Below, one piece after another: positions 46,002-56,160 of a stretch of DNA of 64,000 nucleotides (position 1 is its first letter; each line of letters opens with the position of its first letter). The notes beneath the pieces were generated by a model that did no database searches, was not told the origin of the DNA, and was given only the letters and a program-made list of their open reading frames with translations. The stretch lies in contig QHWT01000058.1 of NCBI GenBank assembly GCA_003222675.1, forward strand, positions 1-64,000, given 5' to 3'. This DNA is from Acidobacteriota bacterium. Lineage in GTDB: Bacteria > Acidobacteriota > Vicinamibacteria > Vicinamibacterales > 2-12-FULL-66-21. The translations under genes were made by a program, and so were the position numbers.

Positions 46002-48433
46002 TCAACCTTGACTGCGAAGCGCGGTCCGCGGGTCGACGGCTGCCGCCCGCCGCGCAGGCAGCAGCGTTGCGAGGGCGCTGACCGCGAGGATAACGCAGGC
46101 GACTGTCGCGAACGTAATGGGGTCGCGCGGCGAGATCTCAAACAGGAGCGAACCCATGAGACGAGTGGTGAGCGACGCCACCCAGAGTCCCACGGCAACA
46201 CCCGCGAGCGCGACTCCGAGGCCCTGACGGAGAACCATCGCCCATACCGCGGCCGGGCTGGCGCCGAGCGCGACGCGAATCCCGATTTCGGCCGTGCGGT
46301 CAGTGACGATGTAGCTGATCGCGCCGTAGAGTCCAACCACGCCGAGCGCGAGCGCGATTCCCGCGGCGATGGCGAGCAGCGTCAGCGTAAACGACGCCTG
46401 CACCACTGAGGCCGCCACAATCTCCGGCATCGTCTGCACGGTGGTCAGCGGCACGGACGCATTCACGCCGTCGACAGCTGCGCGCAGTGCCGGGGCAAGC
46501 GAGGCCGCGAGGCTGCCGGTCCGAATGACGGCGTACAGAACGTCCATACCCGCGGCGGCGTTACTTGGCGGCACGTACACCATCGGCCGCACGGGCTCGC
46601 GCAATCCCATCGTGCGCATATCGCCGACGACGCCGACGATTTCGAGCCACGTGTTCTGAAGCTGGATCGATTCACCGATGGCACGGCCTCCGAGAAACTG
46701 ATGCTCGAAAGCGTGATTCACCCAGGCGACCGGGCGTGTGTTGTCGGCGTCCGCTCGATCCGGCGCGCGCCCTGCGAGAAGCGGCACGCCGAGCGTTTCG
46801 AAATAGCCGGCGGTTACCGCGTTGTACATCGTGAAGGGGGGCACTTGGTTCTCCGGCCGCGGGCGCGAGCGGATCTCGAAGCTCGTTCCGTTCAGGCTTG
46901 TTGCCGCAATCGGGAGGCTGCTTGCGGCACCGATAGCGGTCACGCCGGGCACACGAGCCATTTCGTCCAGCACCTGATGGTAGAACGTCACGGCCCGCGC
47001 GCGATTGCGCTCGTCCCCAAGGGACACACCAACGACGAGAAGTCCGTCGGGCCGGAATCCGGGATCGACCGCGTTCAGCCGCACAGCACTTCGAAGCATC
47101 AAACCGGAAGCGACGAGCAGAACGAGGGCCATCGCAACTTGCGCCACGATGAGTAACTGGGGGACCCGGTGACGATCCCGTCCGGCCGTCACGCCGCGTC
47201 CCGGTTCGCGAATGGCGCTGGCGAAAGACCGTCGCGCGAGCCGCACCGACGGCAGCATCCCGAGCGCGAGGGCGGTCAGCGCGCTCAGAACGGCAGCAAA
47301 CAGGAACACGCGTGCGTCCATGCGCACCTCGTCCAGACGGGCAGCTGCGCGGGGCCGTGCGCCACGAGGAGGCGGGTTCCTGCCGCCGCCAGCAGTACGC
47401 CCATCAAGCCGCCGGTCAGCGCGAGCACGACGCTTTCAGCAAGAAACGTCCCGGCGATCCGGCCGCGGCTCGCGCCGAGCGCAGCCCGCACGGCGATTTC
47501 CCGCTGGCGCGATTCCGCGCGCACCAGAAACAGGTTGGCGACGTTCGCTCCTGCGACGAGCAGAACGAGCGCCACGGTGCCGAGGAGAATCCACAAGGTG
47601 GGAGCCACGCGGTGGACGACGCGGTCAAGTAACGGATCGACGGTCACCGACCAGCGAAATCCGTCCAGCGTTTCCTTCGTGAGCTCGGGAAACCACTCAG
47701 GAATTCGCCGCTGCAACTCGTTGACTTCGTTTCTTGCCGCGCCGAGGGTTACTCCAGGCCGAAGGCGCGCCAGAACGTAAATGCCGAATGTGCCGAACCC
47801 GTCTTGCGGATCGAGCGGCAGCGGAACGAGCAGCCGGGTGTCGCGCGTCGGAAACGCGAATCCGCGTGGCATCACCCCTACGATTTCGGCCGGGCGGCCA
47901 TCGAGTTGAACAGTGCGACCGACGACACCTGGATCGGTACCGAAACGGGTCTGCCACATGTTGTAGGTGAGGATTGCGACGAGCGGCGCACCTGGCCGGG
48001 CATCCGCATCATGGAACGGCCGGCCAAGGACGCGACGCGTTGCAAGGACGTCGAACAGCTCCGCCGTGACCGCCACCGCGTTCACCCGCTCGGGACTGCC
48101 GCTCCCCGCCAGATTCAGCCGACGGTTGTTATAGGCCGCCATCGGTGTCAGCGTGCGCGCGCTCCGGCGATACCGTTGGATGAGTCCGGGCGAGCTCTCG
48201 AGATCTGGCATGTTCAGACCGGGCGCGTGATGCCGTACCTCGACGATGCGGTCGGAATCCGGATAGGGCAACGGCCGAATCAGTACAGCGTTCACAACGG
48301 TGAAGATCGCGAGGCTCGCGCCGATTCCGAGAGCGAGTGTGAAGGATGCGACGCACGCATATCCTGGCCGCTTCGCGAGCGCCCGCGCGGCGAGCCGCAG
48401 TTCGGTGAGTCCATTCCGAAACATCGTGGTCAT
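46002..48433 (-). pseudogene. ADOP/MacB-type ABC permease, single frameshift
   Basis: The N-terminal half (48433 to about 47335) shows LRLAARALAKRPGYACVASFTLALGIGASLAIF, a MacB periplasmic domain and FtsX domain 1 (VANLFLVRAESRQREIAVRAALGASR). At HGPAQLP it shifts frame. The rest (to 46002) continues RLDEVRMDARVFLFAAVL...GVVGLYGAISYIVTDRTAEIGIRVALGAS to the end. One base missing in a C run near 47335 restores the full protein of about 810 residues. It lacks the N-terminal helical domain of the other copies and has no PadR gene. Sequencing error or recent inactivation. Confidence 0.75.
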
Positions 48434-48566
48434 CGATATATCCCCGGATCGTGAACGTGCTCGCACGACCGCGTCCAGACGCGGCGTGGATGAATTCTAA
48501 CGACACTACTCGCGAGCCTCGAGAAGTTGACCGTGGTCGCCGCATGTCAACCATGGATTGGGCGCG

Positions 48567-51353
48567 TCACTCGTATCTAAGTGCCGTCATTGGATCGATC
48601 CGCGTCGCCCGGCGAGCCGGCAAATAGGACGCGATCGAGGTGACCGCTGCAAACAGCGCAACCACGGCGACATAGGTCAGAGGATCAAGAGGGGTAACGC
48701 CATACAGCATTCCCTCGATATACCGCGTCAAGGCAATCGCGCCGGCCAATCCGATGCCGATGCCAATACTGGTTAACCGGAGACCTTGACTGAGCACCAT
48801 TGCAAGGACGTCTCGACTTCTGGCGCCCAGCGCGGTTCTGACACCGAACTCTCGAGTACGTTGCCCGACGGCGTAGGCGAGTACGCCGTAAACGCCAACC
48901 GCGCTCAGCAACACGGCTATCGCGGCAAACACGCCCATGACGGCTGCATAGAACCGTTGGCGCGTCAGCGAAGACGCCACGAGTTGGTCCATCGGGAGCA
49001 GCGCGTCGATCCCGACGTTCGAGTCCACCCGAGAGATCAGCGATCGCATCGTCGCCATCAAACGAGCGGGGTCGCCATCCGTTCGTACCACGAACGACAG
49101 GAAACCGAACGCGAGGCGTTCCTGCGCAGGAACGGGCATCTGTCTCGCCTGCGTCAGGGCGAGCACTTGACGATAGTCGACGAAGAACTGCGGAGCGGGC
49201 TCCTGGTCCAGGCGCGCCTGCCGCATGTCGTCGACAACACCGATGACCTGCTGTGGCGGCAGATCCATGCGACCGTCCAGATGTACCATTTGTCCCACCG
49301 GATCCTCGCTCCCAAAGAACCGCCGTGCGAGCGAACGATTGACGATGATCACTGGCGGCGCGCCTCCATCATCACGCGGCTCCAGCCAGCGGCCAGCCAG
49401 TAAGCGCACCCCCATTGCCTGGAGGAAGTCGTGGCTGACCGAGCGGATTTGAGGGGCGTCGGGAATGCCACGCATCTCCTCAGGCGTACGTCCCGGCGGA
49501 ACGAACACGCCAAAATGATCGATGAGCCCTAGCAGCGGACCCGCGTATGTGAAGCCCGCAGCGTGAACATCCGGCGTCCTGCGCAGTTCCACGAGCAGTT
49601 CGTCGATGAGCATCGCCTTCCGTTGTGTGGTGTACCCCTGGGGGGCGACCAGATAGAACGTGAGCAGCCCCGAGGCGTTCCAGCCCGGATCCACGCGTGC
49701 GAGCCTGCCGAAGCTATTGACCAGCAGCCCCGCCCCGACGAGCAGCAGCGTGGCCGTCGCCACCTGACCGCCCACGAGCAGATTGCGCAGGCGAGTGTCG
49801 CTGCGTTCGCCGCTCGCCCCCCGTACAGCCATCGCCTGAACGTGATCGATCCGTGACAGTCTCAACACCGGAAGAACGCTGATCACGAGAGCTGTGAACG
49901 CTGACAGCGCGACTGCGATCAAGAGCATCGAGCGATCGACCGCGACCTCGTGGAGGCGTGGGATCATCACTCCACCGAACGAGATGAGAAACGGCCCCTG
50001 CGCGTTCGGCGACGCAAGACTTCGCAGCACCTGCACACCGCCAACGGCGAGCAAAACGCCGAGCCCGCCGCCAATCGCCGTGAGGATGACGCTCTCCGTC
50101 AGTAGCTGTCTGGCAATACGTGAGCGGCTGGCCCCTAACGCCAGGCGAACGGCGACTTCTCGATAGCGTGCCGTGCCTCGCGCCAGCAACAGGGTGGCGA
50201 CATTCGCACAGGCGATGAGCAGCACCACGCCGACCGCAAGCGCCAGCACCCTGAGTGCCGGCCGGCTCGCCGCGATGGCCTGCTCTTTCATGGGTTCGAC
50301 ATCGAAACGGCGCGCTCCTCGAGGAAGGGGCCGCGACAGAGGACCGGAAGCAGGTTTTGGTCGCAGTGCCTCGCCAATCACATTGGCTTCGTCTGTCGCG
50401 ACCGCAGTCGAGACGCCGTCGCGCATCCTGGCGATCACAGAACCTGATCCGGGCCATGACCGAACGGGCGAAGCCTTGGTGATAGGCGCCCAGTAGTCGC
50501 AGTACGGGACCGGATAATCGAACTCGCGGGGCATGACGCCGACGATCGTCAGGGGCGTCCCATCCAGGAATCCAGCTTCAAATCCCTGTGTCTTGAGCGC
50601 GACCGTTCGACCAATGATGGCTGGGTCGCCCTGAAAGTACCGCTGCCAGGCTCCCTCGCTGATGACGAGGGCGTCGGACCCTGGCGCCTCGTCGCGAGTG
50701 TCGAGCGTGCGCCCGAGCAGCGCGTGTGCGCCGAGTATCGAAAAGAGGTTCGATGATACGAGTGTGCCGCTCAGCCGCGTCGATCCTTCCGGTGTCGGCA
50801 TCAAGGTGGTGGGCGGGCTGATCGTGGAGGCGAGATCGGACAACGTCGTGCTTCGTGCTCGCCACTCCTCCATTTCCGACCAGCGCATGCTCGTCCGACG
50901 GAGGAGTGGGCCCCCTGCGGTCCTCGGAGCCGCGCGCTCGACAACGCGTACGAGCCGATCGGAGTCGCGATAGGGCAGGGGCTGCAGCAGCACGGTATTG
51001 ACGATGCTGAAGACGGCGGTGGTGACACCGACGCCGAGGGCCAACGTGGTCACCGCGGCAAGCGTGAAGCTTCCGTTCCGCGCAAGCGACCGGATGCCGT
51101 ACCGCACATCACGCCACGTGGCTTCCCAGGTCGCAGTCCAACCCACATCACCGACGGCATCCTTGACAGCCAGCGCGCTACCCATCTCGATCCGAGCGGT
51201 TCGCGTCGCCTCTTCGCGTGACATGCCGGACTGCATCTTGTGCGCGACAGAGGCTTCCAGGAAGGTGTCGAGTTCGTCACTCAGGTCGTCATCCGTAGCC
51301 TGCCCGCGGACGAACGCCCGTACGTCATGGAGGAATCGTCGGAATATGCGCAT
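48567..51353 (-). CDS. ADOP-type ABC transporter permease (intact)
   Basis: 928 residues. The N-terminal helical domain (DDDLSDELDTFLEASVAHKMQ...TARIEMGSALAVKDAV) is followed by the first membrane helix (FTLAAVTTLALGVGVTTAVFS), a MacB periplasmic domain, FtsX domain 1 (CANVATLLLARGTARYREVAVRLALGASR), a second periplasmic domain and FtsX domain 2 (AVGVYGVLAYAVGQRTREFGVRTALGARS), ending SYLPARRATRIDPMTALRYE. The ATG overlaps the PadR stop (TGATG), so translation is coupled. No ATPase is nearby. The PadR partner probably controls it. Confidence 0.9.
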   Translation of the reverse strand: MRIFRRFLHDVRAFVRGQATDDDLSDELDTFLEASVAHKMQSGMSREEATRTARIEMGSALAVKDAVGDVGWTATWEATWRDVRYGIRSLARNGSFTLAAVTTLALGVGVTTAVFSIVNTVLLQPLPYRDSDRLVRVVERAAPRTAGGPLLRRTSMRWSEMEEWRARSTTLSDLASTISPPTTLMPTPEGSTRLSGTLVSSNLFSILGAHALLGRTLDTRDEAPGSDALVISEGAWQRYFQGDPAIIGRTVALKTQGFEAGFLDGTPLTIVGVMPREFDYPVPYCDYWAPITKASPVRSWPGSGSVIARMRDGVSTAVATDEANVIGEALRPKPASGPLSRPLPRGARRFDVEPMKEQAIAASRPALRVLALAVGVVLLIACANVATLLLARGTARYREVAVRLALGASRSRIARQLLTESVILTAIGGGLGVLLAVGGVQVLRSLASPNAQGPFLISFGGVMIPRLHEVAVDRSMLLIAVALSAFTALVISVLPVLRLSRIDHVQAMAVRGASGERSDTRLRNLLVGGQVATATLLLVGAGLLVNSFGRLARVDPGWNASGLLTFYLVAPQGYTTQRKAMLIDELLVELRRTPDVHAAGFTYAGPLLGLIDHFGVFVPPGRTPEEMRGIPDAPQIRSVSHDFLQAMGVRLLAGRWLEPRDDGGAPPVIIVNRSLARRFFGSEDPVGQMVHLDGRMDLPPQQVIGVVDDMRQARLDQEPAPQFFVDYRQVLALTQARQMPVPAQERLAFGFLSFVVRTDGDPARLMATMRSLISRVDSNVGIDALLPMDQLVASSLTRQRFYAAVMGVFAAIAVLLSAVGVYGVLAYAVGQRTREFGVRTALGARSRDVLAMVLSQGLRLTSIGIGIGLAGAIALTRYIEGMLYGVTPLDPLTYVAVVALFAAVTSIASYLPARRATRIDPMTALRYE

Positions 51354-51703
51354 CACAGCTCCCCGAGAGAGGCTTTGAGCACGCGGGAGATGGCAGCCGT
51401 CTGACGCTGCCATTCCTTCGTGGTCCTGGCGAGCGTCTGGCGGCCTCGCCGCGAGAGAGAGTAGTACTTCGCGCGCCGGCCGTTCTCGGTGGTTCGCCAC
51501 TCAGCAGCGATCTCGCCATCCCGCTCGAGACGCCGGAACGCAGGGAAGAGCGAACCGGCGTTGACATGCAAAGCCCCACGGCTGATCTGCTCTAGCCGTA
51601 CACCAATGCCGTAGCCATGCATCGGCTCGAGGGCGAGCGTCCGCAGGATCAGCATGTCGAGCGTGCCCTGCACGAGCCCGCTTGGATTCTCGCTTTCGCC
51701 CAT
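51353..51703 (-). CDS. PadR-family transcriptional regulator
   Basis: 116 residues. LVQGTLDMLILRTLALEPMHGYGIGVRLEQ...NAGSLFPAFRRLERDGEIAAEWRTTENGRRAKYYSLSRRGRQ is the complete winged helix with wing, followed by a short C-terminal helix. It is the first gene of the operon with the ADOP permease at 48567. It resembles the PadR at 54588 closely. Confidence 0.9.
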   Translation of the reverse strand: MGESENPSGLVQGTLDMLILRTLALEPMHGYGIGVRLEQISRGALHVNAGSLFPAFRRLERDGEIAAEWRTTENGRRAKYYSLSRRGRQTLARTTKEWQRQTAAISRVLKASLGEL

Positions 51704-51748
51704 CGCGTCCCTCTTGTTCGTCTAGAGGAGAAGAGCCTGATGTCCTAT

Positions 51749-51762
51749 ATCTAGATCGTCAA
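51749..51762 (-). promoter_or_regulatory. Promoter/operator element upstream of PadR gene
   Basis: On the minus strand TTGACG (51762-51757) is followed at once by the palindrome ATCTAGAT (51756-51749). It lies 54 bases ahead of the padR start. The second PadR-ADOP locus has TTGACA at almost the same distance (54977-54972), and the two share TTGAC...CTA.AT.....CAT. Confidence 0.5.
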
Positions 51763-51857
51763 GAGGAAGTCTGCAAGCAGAGCTGTGACCAACACGAGCG
51801 TAGGCCGATGGAATGAAGGTCCACCTACGCGCTTCGGTGGACAACCCTTCGCGTGGT

Positions 51858-51909
51858 TTGCCAACCGTAGCTCACGCTATCGTTGGCAGGCGTAAGCGAA
51901 GGTTGGCGG
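51858..51909. repeat. 52-bp dispersed palindromic repeat, copy 2
   Basis: Second copy of the element at 23496-23547, with the same length, orientation and outer arms (GCCAACC / GGTTGGC) and only a handful of differences. It lies 44 bases beyond the 3' end of the ADOP gene that stops at 51953. Confidence 0.8.
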
Positions 51910-51952
51910 GCTGTCTGGGGACGATTTCCGCAGCTGGCCCCTCGTCCCAATA

Positions 51953-54591
51953 CTATTCCTGCCGCAGGGCAATCATCGGATCGATGCGCGCGGCGCGGCG
52001 CGCGGGAACAACACATGCCAGTGCTGCTACCGCCACAAGAATCACGGAGACGGCAACGACAGTCGTGATGTAGTCGGGCCGAAAGCCGTAGAGCAGAGTA
52101 CTTATCAGGCGCGATGCGATCGCCGCCAGGACGACACCGATGGCGAGTCCGGTGAGCGTCACACCCAAGCCTCGCCTGGCAAAGGAGAGCATGATCGCTT
52201 TGGAGGTCGCACCCAACGCCATGCGTACGCCGATCTCGTTGGTGCGCTGAGCGACGGCGTAGGAGAGCACGCCGTAGATGCCCAGCGCCGCGAGCAGCAG
52301 CGCGAGCAGCGCGAATGCGCTCAACAGCGCCGTGCTTTGTGAAGGCGTCGACAGCTGCCGATCGACGATCTCGTCCATCGTCTGGATGCGCGCAAGCGGC
52401 TGATTCTTGTCGAGCGACCAGATGGCCTGACGGACCGCCGGGATGATCGACGCCGGCTCGACCGCCGTTTGCACAACGATGCCGAGTTGGAGGCTGCCGA
52501 TCTGGTCGCAGTGTTCGTGCAGCCGATAGACGGCGGGCTTCATGTCCTCCAACACGCCGGCTTCGCGAATCGGCTTCACGACGCCGACAATCGTGTACCA
52601 GTAACCTTTTTCACCTGTATCTCCAAACTTGAACCTCCGGCCGAGAGGAGACTGGCCTTGGAAATGGCGGGCGGCAAACGGCTCGTTGACGATGGCCAAG
52701 GGTAGCTTGGACGCCTGGTCCGTCGCGCTGAAGAATCTGCCTTCGTGCAAAGTCGCGCCGACCGTCGCGAGATAGCCGCGGCTGACGTTGCGAATGAGCG
52801 CGACCTGCTGCGGGATGCTGGATCTGGGCTGCCCTTCCAGCCAATAGAAGGTCGCGTCGGCGGCGTTCGTGAACGGAATGCGACTGATCGCACCGGCGTT
52901 GACCACGCCCGGAATGGCGCGCACGGCCTCCAACTCGGCGTTGATGAAGGCGACGCGCCGCGGGAACTCCTTGTAGCGGAACAACGGCGTCTCGAAGGTC
53001 AGGAGCCGTTGGCTCCTGAACCCCACATCGGTGTTGCGCAGATGCTGAAAGGTCTGGAGGAGGAGACCGCAGCATGTCAAGAGCACAACGGCGAGCGCCG
53101 TTTCGACGACGATCAGCGAATGCTGGAACCAGTGTCTGCGCGCGCCCGCGATGCCGCGTCCGCCATCGCGGAGTGCTTCCTGCGGAGCGACGTGTGATCC
53201 CCGTAGCGCGGGCGCGAGGCCGAACGCCAAGGCCGATCCGATAGCCGCGGCGGCGGAGAATGCGAGCACGCGCCAATCGAGCGTCAGGCGCGCGGCGCCC
53301 ATGGCCTCAGGCACGAGCCGTTCGAGAAATCGCAATGCCGGAAGGCCGATCGCGAGTCCGGCCAGCGTGCCGAGCGCGGCGAGCACCAGGCTTTCGATGA
53401 GAAACTGGGACACCAGCCTGCCGCGCGCCGCGCCGAGTGCCGCGCGCACCGCGACTTCCCTGCCCCGCGCTGTGCCGCGCGAGAGCAGCAGATTCGTCAA
53501 ATTGACGCAGGCGATCAAGAGGAGCGCACCCGACGCGCTCAGCAGCAGGATCAGCGCGGTCCGCGTTTTCCCGGCGATTTCCGCCCGCAGAGGCGCGACG
53601 ATCACCGAACGGGGGCCGCGGAAGTTCTTCGCCGTTACCTGGAGACTCAACGCCGCCATGGACTGCTGTGCGTGATCTATGGTGACGCCGGGCTTGAGTC
53701 GCGCCACGATTTGGGCGTCATGCCACGTAAGGTTCGTCCGCATCCAGGGCGGGAACGACGCCGGCATCCACATGTCGATCTCGCGCGAGGGCATGAAGTA
53801 GAAGTTCCGCGGCATGACGCCGATCACTTCGTAGGGCTCGTCGTTGAGGGGATCGCACGCCCGACGATGTCGGATGCGCCGCCGAATCGGCGTTGCCACA
53901 GTCCGTGGCTGATGATGACGACCCGCACGCCCTTGTTGTCCTCGTCCTCGGTGAAGGCACGCCCGAGCATGGGCTGCACGCCAAGGACGCTCCAGAACGT
54001 CCACGTGACCTTCCGCGCGGGGACGAGTTCGGGTTCGCCGTGGCCGGAGAGCGTCGCGTCGGCCGGCTGGGTGCATGCGAGATCCGTAAAGACCGTATTG
54101 AGGCGGCGCCACTCGATCCACTCCGCGGGTGTGGAGTTGAACCTCGACGTGAGGTCGGTCCCGCCCGTTTCCCAGTCCCAGACCATCACGAGACGGTCCG
54201 CATCGGCGTAGGGCAAAGGGCGGACGAGCACCGCGTCGAAGACGCCGAACATCGCAGTCGTCCCGCCGATGCCGAGCGCGAGCGTCGCGATGGCGATCGC
54301 CGAGAACGCCGGATTACGTCGAACCTGCCGCAATCCATAGCGGACGTCCCGCCCGGCCACGTCCAGCCACGCCCCATGGCGGGCGCCGCGAACGCGTTCC
54401 TTGGCCTGTTCCATGCCTCCGAGCTGGACTGCAGCTCGACGGCGGGCCTCGGCGCCCGTCGCGCCGTCGCGGATCTCGTCGGCGGCTGCCATGTCGACAA
54501 AGGTCTGCAGCTCGTCGTTCAGGTCGCGCTCGGCCTGGTTCCGCCGGAAGATCCACCGCACGATCGAAGCAAGGCGATGCAGCAGTGTCAT
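51953..54591 (-). pseudogene. ADOP-type ABC transporter permease, single frameshift
   Basis: The N-terminal part (54591 to about 53850) has the helical domain (AERDLNDELQTFVDMAAADE), first helix (FSAIAIATLALGIGGTTAMFG) and most of the periplasmic domain, then shifts frame after SDIVGRAI. The rest from LNDEPYEVIGVMPRNFYF runs to 51953 with FtsX domains (CVNLTNLLLSRGTARGREVAVRAALGAAR; ALGIYGVLSYAVAQRTNEIGVRMALGATS). A single base missing from a C run at about 53850 would give an intact protein of about 880 residues. The ATG overlaps the PadR stop (ATGA). Confidence 0.78.
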
Positions 54592-54914
54592 GCGCCCTCC
54601 AGAACACTGGCCACGGCGAACGAGACCCGGTTCCAGCGTGTGCGATGCTCTTCAAGCTGGCGCCGGCCGGAGGTCGTCAGCCGGTAGTACTTGGCCCGGC
54701 GATTGTTCTCGGTGGCGCGCCACTGCCCTTTCAGTTTGCCGTCCTGCTCGAGACGGTACAGCGACGGGAACAGCGATCCCGGATTGACGCGGAACTGATC
54801 GCGACTAAGTACGGCGAGTCGCTGCGAGATCCCGTAACCGTGCATCGGCTCGCGAGCGAGCATCGTGAGAATCATCAAATCGAGCGTGCCCTGGGGAATG
54901 TCGAGCTTCTCCAC
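54588..54914 (-). CDS. PadR-family transcriptional regulator
   Basis: 108 residues, complete PadR winged helix (IPQGTLDLMILTMLAREPMHGYGISQRLAV...NPGSLFPSLYRLEQDGKLKGQWRATENNRRAKYYRLTTSGRRQ). Translationally coupled to the downstream ADOP gene. Paralogous to the PadR at 51353, consistent with duplication of whole PadR-ADOP units. Confidence 0.9.
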   Translation of the reverse strand: MEKLDIPQGTLDLMILTMLAREPMHGYGISQRLAVLSRDQFRVNPGSLFPSLYRLEQDGKLKGQWRATENNRRAKYYRLTTSGRRQLEEHRTRWNRVSFAVASVLEGA

Positions 54915-54971
54915 ATCGCTCCTTTAGGAAATCCAGATGAAGGAGCGATGGTGGCATGGACTCATTTAGGG

Positions 54972-54977
54972 TGTCAA
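54972..54977 (-). promoter_or_regulatory. TTGACA -35-like box of the second PadR-ADOP unit
   Basis: TTGACA on the minus strand, 58 bases ahead of the padR start, preceded by CCTCCTC as at the first unit. The -10 is not clear. Confidence 0.45.
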
Positions 54978-55257
54978 GAGGAGGACGCCGCGAAAGCAGG
55001 TTCCCACGTTTTCGAGCGTGGCGCTCGGCTGGGCGGATTCAACCAGCAGCTGCGGCAGCGGGCGCTTTCTCCACGGCTCCCGCACGCTGCCGGCAACAAC
55101 TCTCTGGGATTCGAACACCGCGAATGCTTCGAAGCTACTGCTGGTGTTGGTCTCGCGCGAGTCGGGTTGAGCGGGCTGGCGACGGAGCGATTGAATCGCC
55201 TTTTTAGAACTCGAGAAACACCCGGAAAATGTGACTGTTGAAAGGCTCTGTGAGGGA
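54978..55257. other. Region without a supported gene, next to the att-like remnant
   Basis: About 280 bases with reading frames on both strands, but none with a recognisable domain or a convincing start. It may be part of a lost mobile element, given the tRNA-Ser end that follows. Confidence 0.35.
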
Positions 55258-55278
55258 TGGCGGAGAGAGTGGGATTCG
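55258..55278 (-). other. tRNA-Ser 3'-end fragment, possible attachment site
   Basis: On the minus strand the 21 bases read CGAATCCCACTCTCTCCGCC then A. This equals the T-arm, the 3' acceptor strand, discriminator G and encoded CCA typical of tRNA-Ser. The rest of the tRNA is not present on either side. Integrases that target tRNA genes leave such 3' duplications, so this marks a possible att scar. The spurious reading frame AERVGF it creates is a well-known artefact. Confidence 0.6.
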
Positions 55279-55426
55279 GACTCTCAGGCATCCTTTAGAT
55301 TCTGTAACTTACAGAAACCACATTGCCGTGAATGCCAGGAATGCCGGCGATGCCGTCGACCCTTGCACGCTATTGCACGCCGGCAGAGCTGTTCGCCACG
55401 ACTTTTCTCGACATCCCAAAGTGGCA

Positions 55427-55440
55427 TATACTTATGTATA
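55427..55440. promoter_or_regulatory. Candidate vapBC operator/-10 region
   Basis: TATAC-TTAT-GTATA is an AT-rich inverted repeat 28 bases before the antitoxin start. Antitoxins of this type bind such repeats to repress their own operon. Confidence 0.4.
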
Positions 55441-55468
55441 CGGCGCGGTTTCACGGAGGCATCCCATC

Positions 55469-55696
55469 ATGCAGCGACGAGCCAAGGTGTTCAGGAACAA
55501 TCGGAGCCAGGCCGTACGGTTGCCGAAGGAGTTCCAGTTCAACACCGACGAAGTGTTCATTCGCAAAGAAGGCGAAGAGGTGATCCTGTCGCCCCGCCCC
55601 ATGGATTGGGGGCCGTATCTCGATCGCGGTCCGATCGCGTCGGACGCCTTCATGGAAAACGTCGAGGACCTGCCCGTCCAGGAGTGCGAGCCCTGA
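55469..55696 (+). CDS. vapB: VapB-type antitoxin (AbrB/SpoVT fold)
   Basis: 75 residues from the ATG at 55469 behind GGAGG. The N-terminal swapped-hairpin DNA-binding fold is clear (KVFRNNRSQAVRLPKEFQFNTDEVFIRKEGEEVILSPRP). The acidic C-terminal tail (ASDAFMENVEDLPVQE) should wrap the toxin. Its stop overlaps the toxin start by one base (TGATG). Confidence 0.88.
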   Translation: MQRRAKVFRNNRSQAVRLPKEFQFNTDEVFIRKEGEEVILSPRPMDWGPYLDRGPIASDAFMENVEDLPVQECEP

Positions 55697-56133
55697 TGGC
55701 CCGCTACATGCTGGATACGGACACGTGCTCCTACATCATGAAGCGCTCGAACCAGACCGTTGTAAAACGGTTACGTGCTGTCGCTGTCGCGGACGTCTGC
55801 ATGTCGGTCATGACCAAATCCGAGCTGCTCTACGGTGTTGAAGTGTCGCCGCGCCGAGAGCAGGATGCCACCGCGCTGCGGGCGTTCCTTCCGCACGTCG
55901 AAGTTCTCGAGTTTCCCGCCGCCGCCGCTACCCACTATGCCGCGATACGGGCTGACCTGAAGAAACGGGGCCAGATGATCGGAGCCAATGATCTCTTTAT
56001 CGCCGCACATGCACACACTCTCGGACTCAGGCTCGTCACGAACAACACCGCCGAGTTCGGCCGCGTGAAGGGTCTGACGCTCGAGAACTGGACGCTTGCT
56101 GTTCGTCGCTCTCGTTCGAGAGAAGACAAATAG
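55696..56133 (+). CDS. vapC: VapC-type PIN-domain ribonuclease toxin
   Basis: 145 residues. Acidic centre of the PIN fold: D7 (MLDTD), E43 (KSELLYGVE) and D99 (GANDLFIAAHA), plus NNTAEF at 116-121. Family members cleave tRNA or rRNA when the antitoxin is degraded. It is coupled to vapB. The last ten residues are basic. Located beside an att-like tRNA scar, which fits a horizontally gained module. Confidence 0.9.
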   Translation: MARYMLDTDTCSYIMKRSNQTVVKRLRAVAVADVCMSVMTKSELLYGVEVSPRREQDATALRAFLPHVEVLEFPAAAATHYAAIRADLKKRGQMIGANDLFIAAHAHTLGLRLVTNNTAEFGRVKGLTLENWTLAVRRSRSREDK

Positions 56134-56160
56134 CTCGCGCCGATCTAACCGTCCCACGTG

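Noticed and set aside
55231-55695. Extended upstream starts for the vapB and vapC frames
   Set aside because: The N-terminal extensions arise from the tRNA-Ser fragment (GESGIRT/AERVGF type artefacts). Good ribosome sites and family N-termini place the starts at 55469 and 55696.
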